A DNA stretch of 64,000 nucleotides from assembly GCA_015183035.1 (NCBI GenBank), contig JACZZP010000004.1, forward strand, positions 2,653,784-2,717,783. The letters are read 5' to 3'. Positions 34,701 to 49,700 of the stretch are shown piece after piece; positions within the stretch are counted from its first letter, which is position 1, and every line of letters begins with the position of its first letter. A program made the position numbers and the translations under genes. Source of the stretch: Meloidogyne chitwoodi. Its lineage: Eukaryota; Nematoda; Chromadorea; Rhabditida; Meloidogynidae. The notes under the pieces are model-generated. The model was not told where the DNA came from and ran no database searches. It saw only the letters and a program-made list of their open reading frames with translations.

Positions 34701-37700
34701 TATTTCTATGGTATTTCTTCAAATTTTTTTCTTTTATTATGATTCTCATTCTATATTCTTCATTCTTAAGCAAAAATTATCAACTTTTAACAGAACAGTC
34801 AAAAGTTGCAAGTTGCTGAACATAGAAATATTTTGGGGTGAAAAAATTTTTTAAATTGAAAAATTTTTTTATTCCAATGTTAAATTATACTGAATTTGGT
34901 ATCATTCGAAAGAGCTTTGAAAAGCTGTATCGAATGAGTTATTTATTTAAAATTCTAACGAGTAGAATTCGAGAACCAGGTCCATGAACATTTGAATTTT
35001 TTGGGGAGAATAAATTTTTTAAATTGAAAAATTTTTTTATCCCTCTATAAGATTATTCTAAATTTGGTATCATTCGAAAGAGCTTTGAAAGCTGAATCGA
35101 ATGAGCTATGAAAATCAAAAATCGTATGACTAGTTTTTGAGAACCAAGTCCATAAACATTGGAATTTTTTGGGGGTGAAGGAATATTTAAAACTTCGATA
35201 AAAAAATTTCCTCGGAAGCATATTCGCTGTAATTTGTATCATTTGTAGAGCTCGAAAAACTGAATCGAATGAGCTATGATAGACCTCCTAAATAAGAAGG
35301 CTTTGAGAGATATGATTTTTTGAAGAAAAATTTGGGGGAGGAATATTTTTGAACTTTTATAAAAAAAATTCCATCGTTGGAAATTTGCTGAATTTAGTAT
35401 CATTTGAAAGAGCTTAAAGAGCTGAATCGAATGAGCTATAAAATTCAAAAATCCATCGACTAGTTTTTGAGAAAAATTTTTTTGAAAATAGAAGGAGTAA
35501 AGGTACACCCTCTTCTACCTTTAAGTTTCATTGGGTGTATAAAAAATTAAACTCCAAACCTTTAAGCTTCAAAAGGTACAGAAGAGACCAGATACGGTCA
35601 CATCCAAGCCTTAGAGCTTCAATAGGTGTAGAAGAGACAAGCCACTTCCACTTTGGAGAGCTTGGGTTTTGGCTGGGTGTAAAAAGGGAGATGGGGGGAA
35701 CAAATTTATTAACTTTTTATTTCTATGGTATTTCTTCAAATTTTTTTCTTTTATTATGATTCTCATTCTATATTCTTCATTCTTAAGCAAAAATTATCAA
35801 CTTTTAACAGAACAGTCAAAAGTTGCAAGTTGCTGAACATAGAAATATTTTGGGGTGAAAAAATTTTTTAAATTGAAAAATTTTTTTATTCCAATGTTAA
35901 ATTATACTGAATTTGGTATCATTCGAAAGAGCTTTGAAAAGCTGTATCGAATGAGTTATTTATTTAAAATTCTAACGAGTAGAATTCGAGAACCAGGTCC
36001 ATGAACATTTGAATTTTTTGGGGAGAATAAATTTTTTAAATTGAAAAATTTTTTTATCCCTCTATAAGATTATTCTAAATTTGGTATCATTCGAAAGAGC
36101 TTTGAAAGCTGAATCGAATGAGCTATGAAAATCAAAAATCGTATGACTAGTTTTTGAGAACCAAGTCCATAAACATTGGAATTTTTTGGGGGTGAAGGAA
36201 TATTTAAAACTTCGATAAAAAAATTTCCTCGGAAGCATATTCGCTGTAATTTGTATCATTTGTAGAGCTCGAAAAACTGAATCGAATGAGCTATGATAGA
36301 CCTCCTAAATAAGAAGGCTTTGAGAGATATGATTTTTTGAAGAAAAATTTGGGGGAGGAATATTTTTGAACTTTTATAAAAAAAATTCCATCGTTGGAAA
36401 TTTGCTGAATTTAGTATCATTTGAAAGAGCTTAAAGAGCTGAATCGAATGAGCTATAAAATTCAAAAATCCATCGACTAGTTTTTGAGAAAAATTTTTTT
36501 GAAAATAGAAGGAGTAAAGGTACACCCTCTTCTACCTTTAAGTTTCATTGGGTGTATAAAAAATTAAACTCCAAACCTTTAAGCTTCAAAAGGTACAGAA
36601 GAGACCAGATACGGTCACATCCAAGCCTTAGAGCTTCAATAGGTGTAGAAGAGACAAGCCACTTCCACTTTGGAGAGCTTGGGTTTTGGCTGGGTGTAAA
36701 AAGGGAGATGGGGGGAACAAATTTATTAACTTTTTATTTCTATGGTATTTCTTCAAATTTTTTTCTTTTATTATGATTCTCATTCTATATTCTTCATTCT
36801 TAAGCAAAAATTATCAACTTTTAACAGAACAGTCAAAAGTTGCAAGTTGCTGAACATAGAAATATTTTGGGGTGAAAAAATTTTTTAAATTGAAAAATTT
36901 TTTTATTCCAATGTTAAATTATACTGAATTTGGTATCATTCGAAAGAGCTTTGAAAAGCTGTATCGAATGAGTTATTTATTTAAAATTCTAACGAGTAGA
37001 ATTCGAGAACCAGGTCCATGAACATTTGAATTTTTTGGGGAGAATAAATTTTTTAAATTGAAAAATTTTTTTATCCCTCTATAAGATTATTCTAAATTTG
37101 GTATCATTCGAAAGAGCTTTGAAAGCTGAATCGAATGAGCTATGAAAATCAAAAATCGTATGACTAGTTTTTGAGAACCAAGTCCATAAACATTGGAATT
37201 TTTTGGGGGTGAAGGAATATTTAAAACTTCGATAAAAAAATTTCCTCGGAAGCATATTCGCTGTAATTTGTATCATTTGTAGAGCTCGAAAAACTGAATC
37301 GAATGAGCTATGATAGACCTCCTAAATAAGAAGGCTTTGAGAGATATGATTTTTTGAAGAAAAATTTGGGGGAGGAATATTTTTGAACTTTTATAAAAAA
37401 AATTCCATCGTTGGAAATTTGCTGAATTTAGTATCATTTGAAAGAGCTTAAAGAGCTGAATCGAATGAGCTATAAAATTCAAAAATCCATCGACTAGTTT
37501 TTGAGAAAAATTTTTTTGAAAATAGAAGGAGTAAAGGTACACCCTCTTCTACCTTTAAGTTTCATTGGGTGTATAAAAAATTAAACTCCAAACCTTTAAG
37601 CTTCAAAAGGTACAGAAGAGACCAGATACGGTCACATCCAAGCCTTAGAGCTTCAATAGGTGTAGAAGAGACAAGCCACTTCCACTTTGGAGAGCTTGGG

Positions 37701-40700
37701 TTTTGGCTGGGTGTAAAAAGGGAGATGGGGGGAACAAATTTATTAACTTTTTATTTCTATGGTATTTCTTCAAATTTTTTTCTTTTATTATGATTCTCAT
37801 TCTATATTCTTCATTCTTAAGCAAAAATTATCAACTTTTAACAGAACAGTCAAAAGTTGCAAGTTGCTGAACATAGAAATATTTTGGGGTGAAAAAATTT
37901 TTTAAATTGAAAAATTTTTTTATTCCAATGTTAAATTATACTGAATTTGGTATCATTCGAAAGAGCTTTGAAAAGCTGTATCGAATGAGTTATTTATTTA
38001 AAATTCTAACGAGTAGAATTCGAGAACCAGGTCCATGAACATTTGAATTTTTTGGGGAGAATAAATTTTTTAAATTGAAAAATTTTTTTATCCCTCTATA
38101 AGATTATTCTAAATTTGGTATCATTCGAAAGAGCTTTGAAAGCTGAATCGAATGAGCTATGAAAATCAAAAATCGTATGACTAGTTTTTGAGAACCAAGT
38201 CCATAAACATTGGAATTTTTTGGGGGTGAAGGAATATTTAAAACTTCGATAAAAAAATTTCCTCGGAAGCATATTCGCTGTAATTTGTATCATTTGTAGA
38301 GCTCGAAAAACTGAATCGAATGAGCTATGATAGACCTCCTAAATAAGAAGGCTTTGAGAGATATGATTTTTTGAAGAAAAATTTGGGGGAGGAATATTTT
38401 TGAACTTTTATAAAAAAAATTCCATCGTTGGAAATTTGCTGAATTTAGTATCATTTGAAAGAGCTTAAAGAGCTGAATCGAATGAGCTATAAAATTCAAA
38501 AATCCATCGACTAGTTTTTGAGAAAAATTTTTTTGAAAATAGAAGGAGTAAAGGTACACCCTCTTCTACCTTTAAGTTTCATTGGGTGTATAAAAAATTA
38601 AACTCCAAACCTTTAAGCTTCAAAAGGTACAGAAGAGACCAGATACGGTCACATCCAAGCCTTAGAGCTTCAATAGGTGTAGAAGAGACAAGCCACTTCC
38701 ACTTTGGAGAGCTTGGGTTTTGGCTGGGTGTAAAAAGGGAGATGGGGGGAACAAATTTATTAACTTTTTATTTCTATGGTATTTCTTCAAATTTTTTTCT
38801 TTTATTATGATTCTCATTCTATATTCTTCATTCTTAAGCAAAAATTATCAACTTTTAACAGAACAGTCAAAAGTTGCAAGTTGCTGAACATAGAAATATT
38901 TTGGGGTGAAAAAATTTTTTAAATTGAAAAATTTTTTTATTCCAATGTTAAATTATACTGAATTTGGTATCATTCGAAAGAGCTTTGAAAAGCTGTATCG
39001 AATGAGTTATTTATTTAAAATTCTAACGAGTAGAATTCGAGAACCAGGTCCATGAACATTTGAATTTTTTGGGGAGAATAAATTTTTTAAATTGAAAAAT
39101 TTTTTTATCCCTCTATAAGATTATTCTAAATTTGGTATCATTCGAAAGAGCTTTGAAAGCTGAATCGAATGAGCTATGAAAATCAAAAATCGTATGACTA
39201 GTTTTTGAGAACCAAGTCCATAAACATTGGAATTTTTTGGGGGTGAAGGAATATTTAAAACTTCGATAAAAAAATTTCCTCGGAAGCATATTCGCTGTAA
39301 TTTGTATCATTTGTAGAGCTCGAAAAACTGAATCGAATGAGCTATGATAGACCTCCTAAATAAGAAGGCTTTGAGAGATATGATTTTTTGAAGAAAAATT
39401 TGGGGGAGGAATATTTTTGAACTTTTATAAAAAAAATTCCATCGTTGGAAATTTGCTGAATTTAGTATCATTTGAAAGAGCTTAAAGAGCTGAATCGAAT
39501 GAGCTATAAAATTCAAAAATCCATCGACTAGTTTTTGAGAAAAATTTTTTTGAAAATAGAAGGAGTAAAGGTACACCCTCTTCTACCTTTAAGTTTCATT
39601 GGGTGTATAAAAAATTAAACTCCAAACCTTTAAGCTTCAAAAGGTACAGAAGAGACCAGATACGGTCACATCCAAGCCTTAGAGCTTCAATAGGTGTAGA
39701 AGAGACAAGCCACTTCCACTTTGGAGAGCTTGGGTTTTGGCTGGGTGTAAAAAGGGAGATGGGGGGAACAAATTTATTAACTTTTTATTTCTATGGTATT
39801 TCTTCAAATTTTTTTCTTTTATTATGATTCTCATTCTATATTCTTCATTCTTAAGCAAAAATTATCAACTTTTAACAGAACAGTCAAAAGTTGCAAGTTG
39901 CTGAACATAGAAATATTTTGGGGTGAAAAAATTTTTTAAATTGAAAAATTTTTTTATTCCAATGTTAAATTATACTGAATTTGGTATCATTCGAAAGAGC
40001 TTTGAAAAGCTGTATCGAATGAGTTATTTATTTAAAATTCTAACGAGTAGAATTCGAGAACCAGGTCCATGAACATTTGAATTTTTTGGGGAGAATAAAT
40101 TTTTTAAATTGAAAAATTTTTTTATCCCTCTATAAGATTATTCTAAATTTGGTATCATTCGAAAGAGCTTTGAAAGCTGAATCGAATGAGCTATGAAAAT
40201 CAAAAATCGTATGACTAGTTTTTGAGAACCAAGTCCATAAACATTGGAATTTTTTGGGGGTGAAGGAATATTTAAAACTTCGATAAAAAAATTTCCTCGG
40301 AAGCATATTCGCTGTAATTTGTATCATTTGTAGAGCTCGAAAAACTGAATCGAATGAGCTATGATAGACCTCCTAAATAAGAAGGCTTTGAGAGATATGA
40401 TTTTTTGAAGAAAAATTTGGGGGAGGAATATTTTTGAACTTTTATAAAAAAAATTCCATCGTTGGAAATTTGCTGAATTTAGTATCATTTGAAAGAGCTT
40501 AAAGAGCTGAATCGAATGAGCTATAAAATTCAAAAATCCATCGACTAGTTTTTGAGAAAAATTTTTTTGAAAATAGAAGGAGTAAAGGTACACCCTCTTC
40601 TACCTTTAAGTTTCATTGGGTGTATAAAAAATTAAACTCCAAACCTTTAAGCTTCAAAAGGTACAGAAGAGACCAGATACGGTCACATCCAAGCCTTAGA

Positions 40701-43700
40701 GCTTCAATAGGTGTAGAAGAGACAAGCCACTTCCACTTTGGAGAGCTTGGGTTTTGGCTGGGTGTAAAAAGGGAGATGGGGGGAACAAATTTATTAACTT
40801 TTTATTTCTATGGTATTTCTTCAAATTTTTTTCTTTTATTATGATTCTCATTCTATATTCTTCATTCTTAAGCAAAAATTATCAACTTTTAACAGAACAG
40901 TCAAAAGTTGCAAGTTGCTGAACATAGAAATATTTTGGGGTGAAAAAATTTTTTAAATTGAAAAATTTTTTTATTCCAATGTTAAATTATACTGAATTTG
41001 GTATCATTCGAAAGAGCTTTGAAAAGCTGTATCGAATGAGTTATTTATTTAAAATTCTAACGAGTAGAATTCGAGAACCAGGTCCATGAACATTTGAATT
41101 TTTTGGGGAGAATAAATTTTTTAAATTGAAAAATTTTTTTATCCCTCTATAAGATTATTCTAAATTTGGTATCATTCGAAAGAGCTTTGAAAGCTGAATC
41201 GAATGAGCTATGAAAATCAAAAATCGTATGACTAGTTTTTGAGAACCAAGTCCATAAACATTGGAATTTTTTGGGGGTGAAGGAATATTTAAAACTTCGA
41301 TAAAAAAATTTCCTCGGAAGCATATTCGCTGTAATTTGTATCATTTGTAGAGCTCGAAAAACTGAATCGAATGAGCTATGATAGACCTCCTAAATAAGAA
41401 GGCTTTGAGAGATATGATTTTTTGAAGAAAAATTTGGGGGAGGAATATTTTTGAACTTTTATAAAAAAAATTCCATCGTTGGAAATTTGCTGAATTTAGT
41501 ATCATTTGAAAGAGCTTAAAGAGCTGAATCGAATGAGCTATAAAATTCAAAAATCCATCGACTAGTTTTTGAGAAAAATTTTTTTGAAAATAGAAGGAGT
41601 AAAGGTACACCCTCTTCTACCTTTAAGTTTCATTGGGTGTATAAAAAATTAAACTCCAAACCTTTAAGCTTCAAAAGGTACAGAAGAGACCAGATACGGT
41701 CACATCCAAGCCTTAGAGCTTCAATAGGTGTAGAAGAGACAAGCCACTTCCACTTTGGAGAGCTTGGGTTTTGGCTGGGTGTAAAAAGGGAGATGGGGGG
41801 AACAAATTTATTAACTTTTTATTTCTATGGTATTTCTTCAAATTTTTTTCTTTTATTATGATTCTCATTCTATATTCTTCATTCTTAAGCAAAAATTATC
41901 AACTTTTAACAGAACAGTCAAAAGTTGCAAGTTGCTGAACATAGAAATATTTTGGGGTGAAAAAATTTTTTAAATTGAAAAATTTTTTTATTCCAATGTT
42001 AAATTATACTGAATTTGGTATCATTCGAAAGAGCTTTGAAAAGCTGTATCGAATGAGTTATTTATTTAAAATTCTAACGAGTAGAATTCGAGAACCAGGT
42101 CCATGAACATTTGAATTTTTTGGGGAGAATAAATTTTTTAAATTGAAAAATTTTTTTATCCCTCTATAAGATTATTCTAAATTTGGTATCATTCGAAAGA
42201 GCTTTGAAAGCTGAATCGAATGAGCTATGAAAATCAAAAATCGTATGACTAGTTTTTGAGAACCAAGTCCATAAACATTGGAATTTTTTGGGGGTGAAGG
42301 AATATTTAAAACTTCGATAAAAAAATTTCCTCGGAAGCATATTCGCTGTAATTTGTATCATTTGTAGAGCTCGAAAAACTGAATCGAATGAGCTATGATA
42401 GACCTCCTAAATAAGAAGGCTTTGAGAGATATGATTTTTTGAAGAAAAATTTGGGGGAGGAATATTTTTGAACTTTTATAAAAAAAATTCCATCGTTGGA
42501 AATTTGCTGAATTTAGTATCATTTGAAAGAGCTTAAAGAGCTGAATCGAATGAGCTATAAAATTCAAAAATCCATCGACTAGTTTTTGAGAAAAATTTTT
42601 TTGAAAATAGAAGGAGTAAAGGTACACCCTCTTCTACCTTTAAGTTTCATTGGGTGTATAAAAAATTAAACTCCAAACCTTTAAGCTTCAAAAGGTACAG
42701 AAGAGACCAGATACGGTCACATCCAAGCCTTAGAGCTTCAATAGGTGTAGAAGAGACAAGCCACTTCCACTTTGGAGAGCTTGGGTTTTGGCTGGGTGTA
42801 AAAAGGGAGATGGGGGGAACAAATTTATTAACTTTTTATTTCTATGGTATTTCTTCAAATTTTTTTCTTTTATTATGATTCTCATTCTATATTCTTCATT
42901 CTTAAGCAAAAATTATCAACTTTTAACAGAACAGTCAAAAGTTGCAAGTTGCTGAACATAGAAATATTTTGGGGTGAAAAAATTTTTTAAATTGAAAAAT
43001 TTTTTTATTCCAATGTTAAATTATACTGAATTTGGTATCATTCGAAAGAGCTTTGAAAAGCTGTATCGAATGAGTTATTTATTTAAAATTCTAACGAGTA
43101 GAATTCGAGAACCAGGTCCATGAACATTTGAATTTTTTGGGGAGAATAAATTTTTTAAATTGAAAAATTTTTTTATCCCTCTATAAGATTATTCTAAATT
43201 TGGTATCATTCGAAAGAGCTTTGAAAGCTGAATCGAATGAGCTATGAAAATCAAAAATCGTATGACTAGTTTTTGAGAACCAAGTCCATAAACATTGGAA
43301 TTTTTTGGGGGTGAAGGAATATTTAAAACTTCGATAAAAAAATTTCCTCGGAAGCATATTCGCTGTAATTTGTATCATTTGTAGAGCTCGAAAAACTGAA
43401 TCGAATGAGCTATGATAGACCTCCTAAATAAGAAGGCTTTGAGAGATATGATTTTTTGAAGAAAAATTTGGGGGAGGAATATTTTTGAACTTTTATAAAA
43501 AAAATTCCATCGTTGGAAATTTGCTGAATTTAGTATCATTTGAAAGAGCTTAAAGAGCTGAATCGAATGAGCTATAAAATTCAAAAATCCATCGACTAGT
43601 TTTTGAGAAAAATTTTTTTGAAAATAGAAGGAGTAAAGGTACACCCTCTTCTACCTTTAAGTTTCATTGGGTGTATAAAAAATTAAACTCCAAACCTTTA

Positions 43701-46700
43701 AGCTTCAAAAGGTACAGAAGAGACCAGATACGGTCACATCCAAGCCTTAGAGCTTCAATAGGTGTAGAAGAGACAAGCCACTTCCACTTTGGAGAGCTTG
43801 GGTTTTGGCTGGGTGTAAAAAGGGAGATGGGGGGAACAAATTTATTAACTTTTTATTTCTATGGTATTTCTTCAAATTTTTTTCTTTTATTATGATTCTC
43901 ATTCTATATTCTTCATTCTTAAGCAAAAATTATCAACTTTTAACAGAACAGTCAAAAGTTGCAAGTTGCTGAACATAGAAATATTTTGGGGTGAAAAAAT
44001 TTTTTAAATTGAAAAATTTTTTTATTCCAATGTTAAATTATACTGAATTTGGTATCATTCGAAAGAGCTTTGAAAAGCTGTATCGAATGAGTTATTTATT
44101 TAAAATTCTAACGAGTAGAATTCGAGAACCAGGTCCATGAACATTTGAATTTTTTGGGGAGAATAAATTTTTTAAATTGAAAAATTTTTTTATCCCTCTA
44201 TAAGATTATTCTAAATTTGGTATCATTCGAAAGAGCTTTGAAAGCTGAATCGAATGAGCTATGAAAATCAAAAATCGTATGACTAGTTTTTGAGAACCAA
44301 GTCCATAAACATTGGAATTTTTTGGGGGTGAAGGAATATTTAAAACTTCGATAAAAAAATTTCCTCGGAAGCATATTCGCTGTAATTTGTATCATTTGTA
44401 GAGCTCGAAAAACTGAATCGAATGAGCTATGATAGACCTCCTAAATAAGAAGGCTTTGAGAGATATGATTTTTTGAAGAAAAATTTGGGGGAGGAATATT
44501 TTTGAACTTTTATAAAAAAAATTCCATCGTTGGAAATTTGCTGAATTTAGTATCATTTGAAAGAGCTTAAAGAGCTGAATCGAATGAGCTATAAAATTCA
44601 AAAATCCATCGACTAGTTTTTGAGAAAAATTTTTTTGAAAATAGAAGGAGTAAAGGTACACCCTCTTCTACCTTTAAGTTTCATTGGGTGTATAAAAAAT
44701 TAAACTCCAAACCTTTAAGCTTCAAAAGGTACAGAAGAGACCAGATACGGTCACATCCAAGCCTTAGAGCTTCAATAGGTGTAGAAGAGACAAGCCACTT
44801 CCACTTTGGAGAGCTTGGGTTTTGGCTGGGTGTAAAAAGGGAGATGGGGGGAACAAATTTATTAACTTTTTATTTCTATGGTATTTCTTCAAATTTTTTT
44901 CTTTTATTATGATTCTCATTCTATATTCTTCATTCTTAAGCAAAAATTATCAACTTTTAACAGAACAGTCAAAAGTTGCAAGTTGCTGAACATAGAAATA
45001 TTTTGGGGTGAAAAAATTTTTTAAATTGAAAAATTTTTTTATTCCAATGTTAAATTATACTGAATTTGGTATCATTCGAAAGAGCTTTGAAAAGCTGTAT
45101 CGAATGAGTTATTTATTTAAAATTCTAACGAGTAGAATTCGAGAACCAGGTCCATGAACATTTGAATTTTTTGGGGAGAATAAATTTTTTAAATTGAAAA
45201 ATTTTTTTATCCCTCTATAAGATTATTCTAAATTTGGTATCATTCGAAAGAGCTTTGAAAGCTGAATCGAATGAGCTATGAAAATCAAAAATCGTATGAC
45301 TAGTTTTTGAGAACCAAGTCCATAAACATTGGAATTTTTTGGGGGTGAAGGAATATTTAAAACTTCGATAAAAAAATTTCCTCGGAAGCATATTCGCTGT
45401 AATTTGTATCATTTGTAGAGCTCGAAAAACTGAATCGAATGAGCTATGATAGACCTCCTAAATAAGAAGGCTTTGAGAGATATGATTTTTTGAAGAAAAA
45501 TTTGGGGGAGGAATATTTTTGAACTTTTATAAAAAAAATTCCATCGTTGGAAATTTGCTGAATTTAGTATCATTTGAAAGAGCTTAAAGAGCTGAATCGA
45601 ATGAGCTATAAAATTCAAAAATCCATCGACTAGTTTTTGAGAAAAATTTTTTTGAAAATAGAAGGAGTAAAGGTACACCCTCTTCTACCTTTAAGTTTCA
45701 TTGGGTGTATAAAAAATTAAACTCCAAACCTTTAAGCTTCAAAAGGTACAGAAGAGACCAGATACGGTCACATCCAAGCCTTAGAGCTTCAATAGGTGTA
45801 GAAGAGACAAGCCACTTCCACTTTGGAGAGCTTGGGTTTTGGCTGGGTGTAAAAAGGGAGATGGGGGGAACAAATTTATTAACTTTTTATTTCTATGGTA
45901 TTTCTTCAAATTTTTTTCTTTTATTATGATTCTCATTCTATATTCTTCATTCTTAAGCAAAAATTATCAACTTTTAACAGAACAGTCAAAAGTTGCAAGT
46001 TGCTGAACATAGAAATATTTTGGGGTGAAAAAATTTTTTAAATTGAAAAATTTTTTTATTCCAATGTTAAATTATACTGAATTTGGTATCATTCGAAAGA
46101 GCTTTGAAAAGCTGTATCGAATGAGTTATTTATTTAAAATTCTAACGAGTAGAATTCGAGAACCAGGTCCATGAACATTTGAATTTTTTGGGGAGAATAA
46201 ATTTTTTAAATTGAAAAATTTTTTTATCCCTCTATAAGATTATTCTAAATTTGGTATCATTCGAAAGAGCTTTGAAAGCTGAATCGAATGAGCTATGAAA
46301 ATCAAAAATCGTATGACTAGTTTTTGAGAACCAAGTCCATAAACATTGGAATTTTTTGGGGGTGAAGGAATATTTAAAACTTCGATAAAAAAATTTCCTC
46401 GGAAGCATATTCGCTGTAATTTGTATCATTTGTAGAGCTCGAAAAACTGAATCGAATGAGCTATGATAGACCTCCTAAATAAGAAGGCTTTGAGAGATAT
46501 GATTTTTTGAAGAAAAATTTGGGGGAGGAATATTTTTGAACTTTTATAAAAAAAATTCCATCGTTGGAAATTTGCTGAATTTAGTATCATTTGAAAGAGC
46601 TTAAAGAGCTGAATCGAATGAGCTATAAAATTCAAAAATCCATCGACTAGTTTTTGAGAAAAATTTTTTTGAAAATAGAAGGAGTAAAGGTACACCCTCT

Positions 46701-49700
46701 TCTACCTTTAAGTTTCATTGGGTGTATAAAAAATTAAACTCCAAACCTTTAAGCTTCAAAAGGTACAGAAGAGACCAGATACGGTCACATCCAAGCCTTA
46801 GAGCTTCAATAGGTGTAGAAGAGACAAGCCACTTCCACTTTGGAGAGCTTGGGTTTTGGCTGGGTGTAAAAAGGGAGATGGGGGGAACAAATTTATTAAC
46901 TTTTTATTTCTATGGTATTTCTTCAAATTTTTTTCTTTTATTATGATTCTCATTCTATATTCTTCATTCTTAAGCAAAAATTATCAACTTTTAACAGAAC
47001 AGTCAAAAGTTGCAAGTTGCTGAACATAGAAATATTTTGGGGTGAAAAAATTTTTTAAATTGAAAAATTTTTTTATTCCAATGTTAAATTATACTGAATT
47101 TGGTATCATTCGAAAGAGCTTTGAAAAGCTGTATCGAATGAGTTATTTATTTAAAATTCTAACGAGTAGAATTCGAGAACCAGGTCCATGAACATTTGAA
47201 TTTTTTGGGGAGAATAAATTTTTTAAATTGAAAAATTTTTTTATCCCTCTATAAGATTATTCTAAATTTGGTATCATTCGAAAGAGCTTTGAAAGCTGAA
47301 TCGAATGAGCTATGAAAATCAAAAATCGTATGACTAGTTTTTGAGAACCAAGTCCATAAACATTGGAATTTTTTGGGGGTGAAGGAATATTTAAAACTTC
47401 GATAAAAAAATTTCCTCGGAAGCATATTCGCTGTAATTTGTATCATTTGTAGAGCTCGAAAAACTGAATCGAATGAGCTATGATAGACCTCCTAAATAAG
47501 AAGGCTTTGAGAGATATGATTTTTTGAAGAAAAATTTGGGGGAGGAATATTTTTGAACTTTTATAAAAAAAATTCCATCGTTGGAAATTTGCTGAATTTA
47601 GTATCATTTGAAAGAGCTTAAAGAGCTGAATCGAATGAGCTATAAAATTCAAAAATCCATCGACTAGTTTTTGAGAAAAATTTTTTTGAAAATAGAAGGA
47701 GTAAAGGTACACCCTCTTCTACCTTTAAGTTTCATTGGGTGTATAAAAAATTAAACTCCAAACCTTTAAGCTTCAAAAGGTACAGAAGAGACCAGATACG
47801 GTCACATCCAAGCCTTAGAGCTTCAATAGGTGTAGAAGAGACAAGCCACTTCCACTTTGGAGAGCTTGGGTTTTGGCTGGGTGTAAAAAGGGAGATGGGG
47901 GGAACAAATTTATTAACTTTTTATTTCTATGGTATTTCTTCAAATTTTTTTCTTTTATTATGATTCTCATTCTATATTCTTCATTCTTAAGCAAAAATTA
48001 TCAACTTTTAACAGAACAGTCAAAAGTTGCAAGTTGCTGAACATAGAAATATTTTGGGGTGAAAAAATTTTTTAAATTGAAAAATTTTTTTATTCCAATG
48101 TTAAATTATACTGAATTTGGTATCATTCGAAAGAGCTTTGAAAAGCTGTATCGAATGAGTTATTTATTTAAAATTCTAACGAGTAGAATTCGAGAACCAG
48201 GTCCATGAACATTTGAATTTTTTGGGGAGAATAAATTTTTTAAATTGAAAAATTTTTTTATCCCTCTATAAGATTATTCTAAATTTGGTATCATTCGAAA
48301 GAGCTTTGAAAGCTGAATCGAATGAGCTATGAAAATCAAAAATCGTATGACTAGTTTTTGAGAACCAAGTCCATAAACATTGGAATTTTTTGGGGGTGAA
48401 GGAATATTTAAAACTTCGATAAAAAAATTTCCTCGGAAGCATATTCGCTGTAATTTGTATCATTTGTAGAGCTCGAAAAACTGAATCGAATGAGCTATGA
48501 TAGACCTCCTAAATAAGAAGGCTTTGAGAGATATGATTTTTTGAAGAAAAATTTGGGGGAGGAATATTTTTGAACTTTTATAAAAAAAATTCCATCGTTG
48601 GAAATTTGCTGAATTTAGTATCATTTGAAAGAGCTTAAAGAGCTGAATCGAATGAGCTATAAAATTCAAAAATCCATCGACTAGTTTTTGAGAAAAATTT
48701 TTTTGAAAATAGAAGGAGTAAAGGTACACCCTCTTCTACCTTTAAGTTTCATTGGGTGTATAAAAAATTAAACTCCAAACCTTTAAGCTTCAAAAGGTAC
48801 AGAAGAGACCAGATACGGTCACATCCAAGCCTTAGAGCTTCAATAGGTGTAGAAGAGACAAGCCACTTCCACTTTGGAGAGCTTGGGTTTTGGCTGGGTG
48901 TAAAAAGGGAGATGGGGGGAACAAATTTATTAACTTTTTATTTCTATGGTATTTCTTCAAATTTTTTTCTTTTATTATGATTCTCATTCTATATTCTTCA
49001 TTCTTAAGCAAAAATTATCAACTTTTAACAGAACAGTCAAAAGTTGCAAGTTGCTGAACATAGAAATATTTTGGGGTGAAAAAATTTTTTAAATTGAAAA
49101 ATTTTTTTATTCCAATGTTAAATTATACTGAATTTGGTATCATTCGAAAGAGCTTTGAAAAGCTGTATCGAATGAGTTATTTATTTAAAATTCTAACGAG
49201 TAGAATTCGAGAACCAGGTCCATGAACATTTGAATTTTTTGGGGAGAATAAATTTTTTAAATTGAAAAATTTTTTTATCCCTCTATAAGATTATTCTAAA
49301 TTTGGTATCATTCGAAAGAGCTTTGAAAGCTGAATCGAATGAGCTATGAAAATCAAAAATCGTATGACTAGTTTTTGAGAACCAAGTCCATAAACATTGG
49401 AATTTTTTGGGGGTGAAGGAATATTTAAAACTTCGATAAAAAAATTTCCTCGGAAGCATATTCGCTGTAATTTGTATCATTTGTAGAGCTCGAAAAACTG
49501 AATCGAATGAGCTATGATAGACCTCCTAAATAAGAAGGCTTTGAGAGATATGATTTTTTGAAGAAAAATTTGGGGGAGGAATATTTTTGAACTTTTATAA
49601 AAAAAATTCCATCGTTGGAAATTTGCTGAATTTAGTATCATTTGAAAGAGCTTAAAGAGCTGAATCGAATGAGCTATAAAATTCAAAAATCCATCGACTA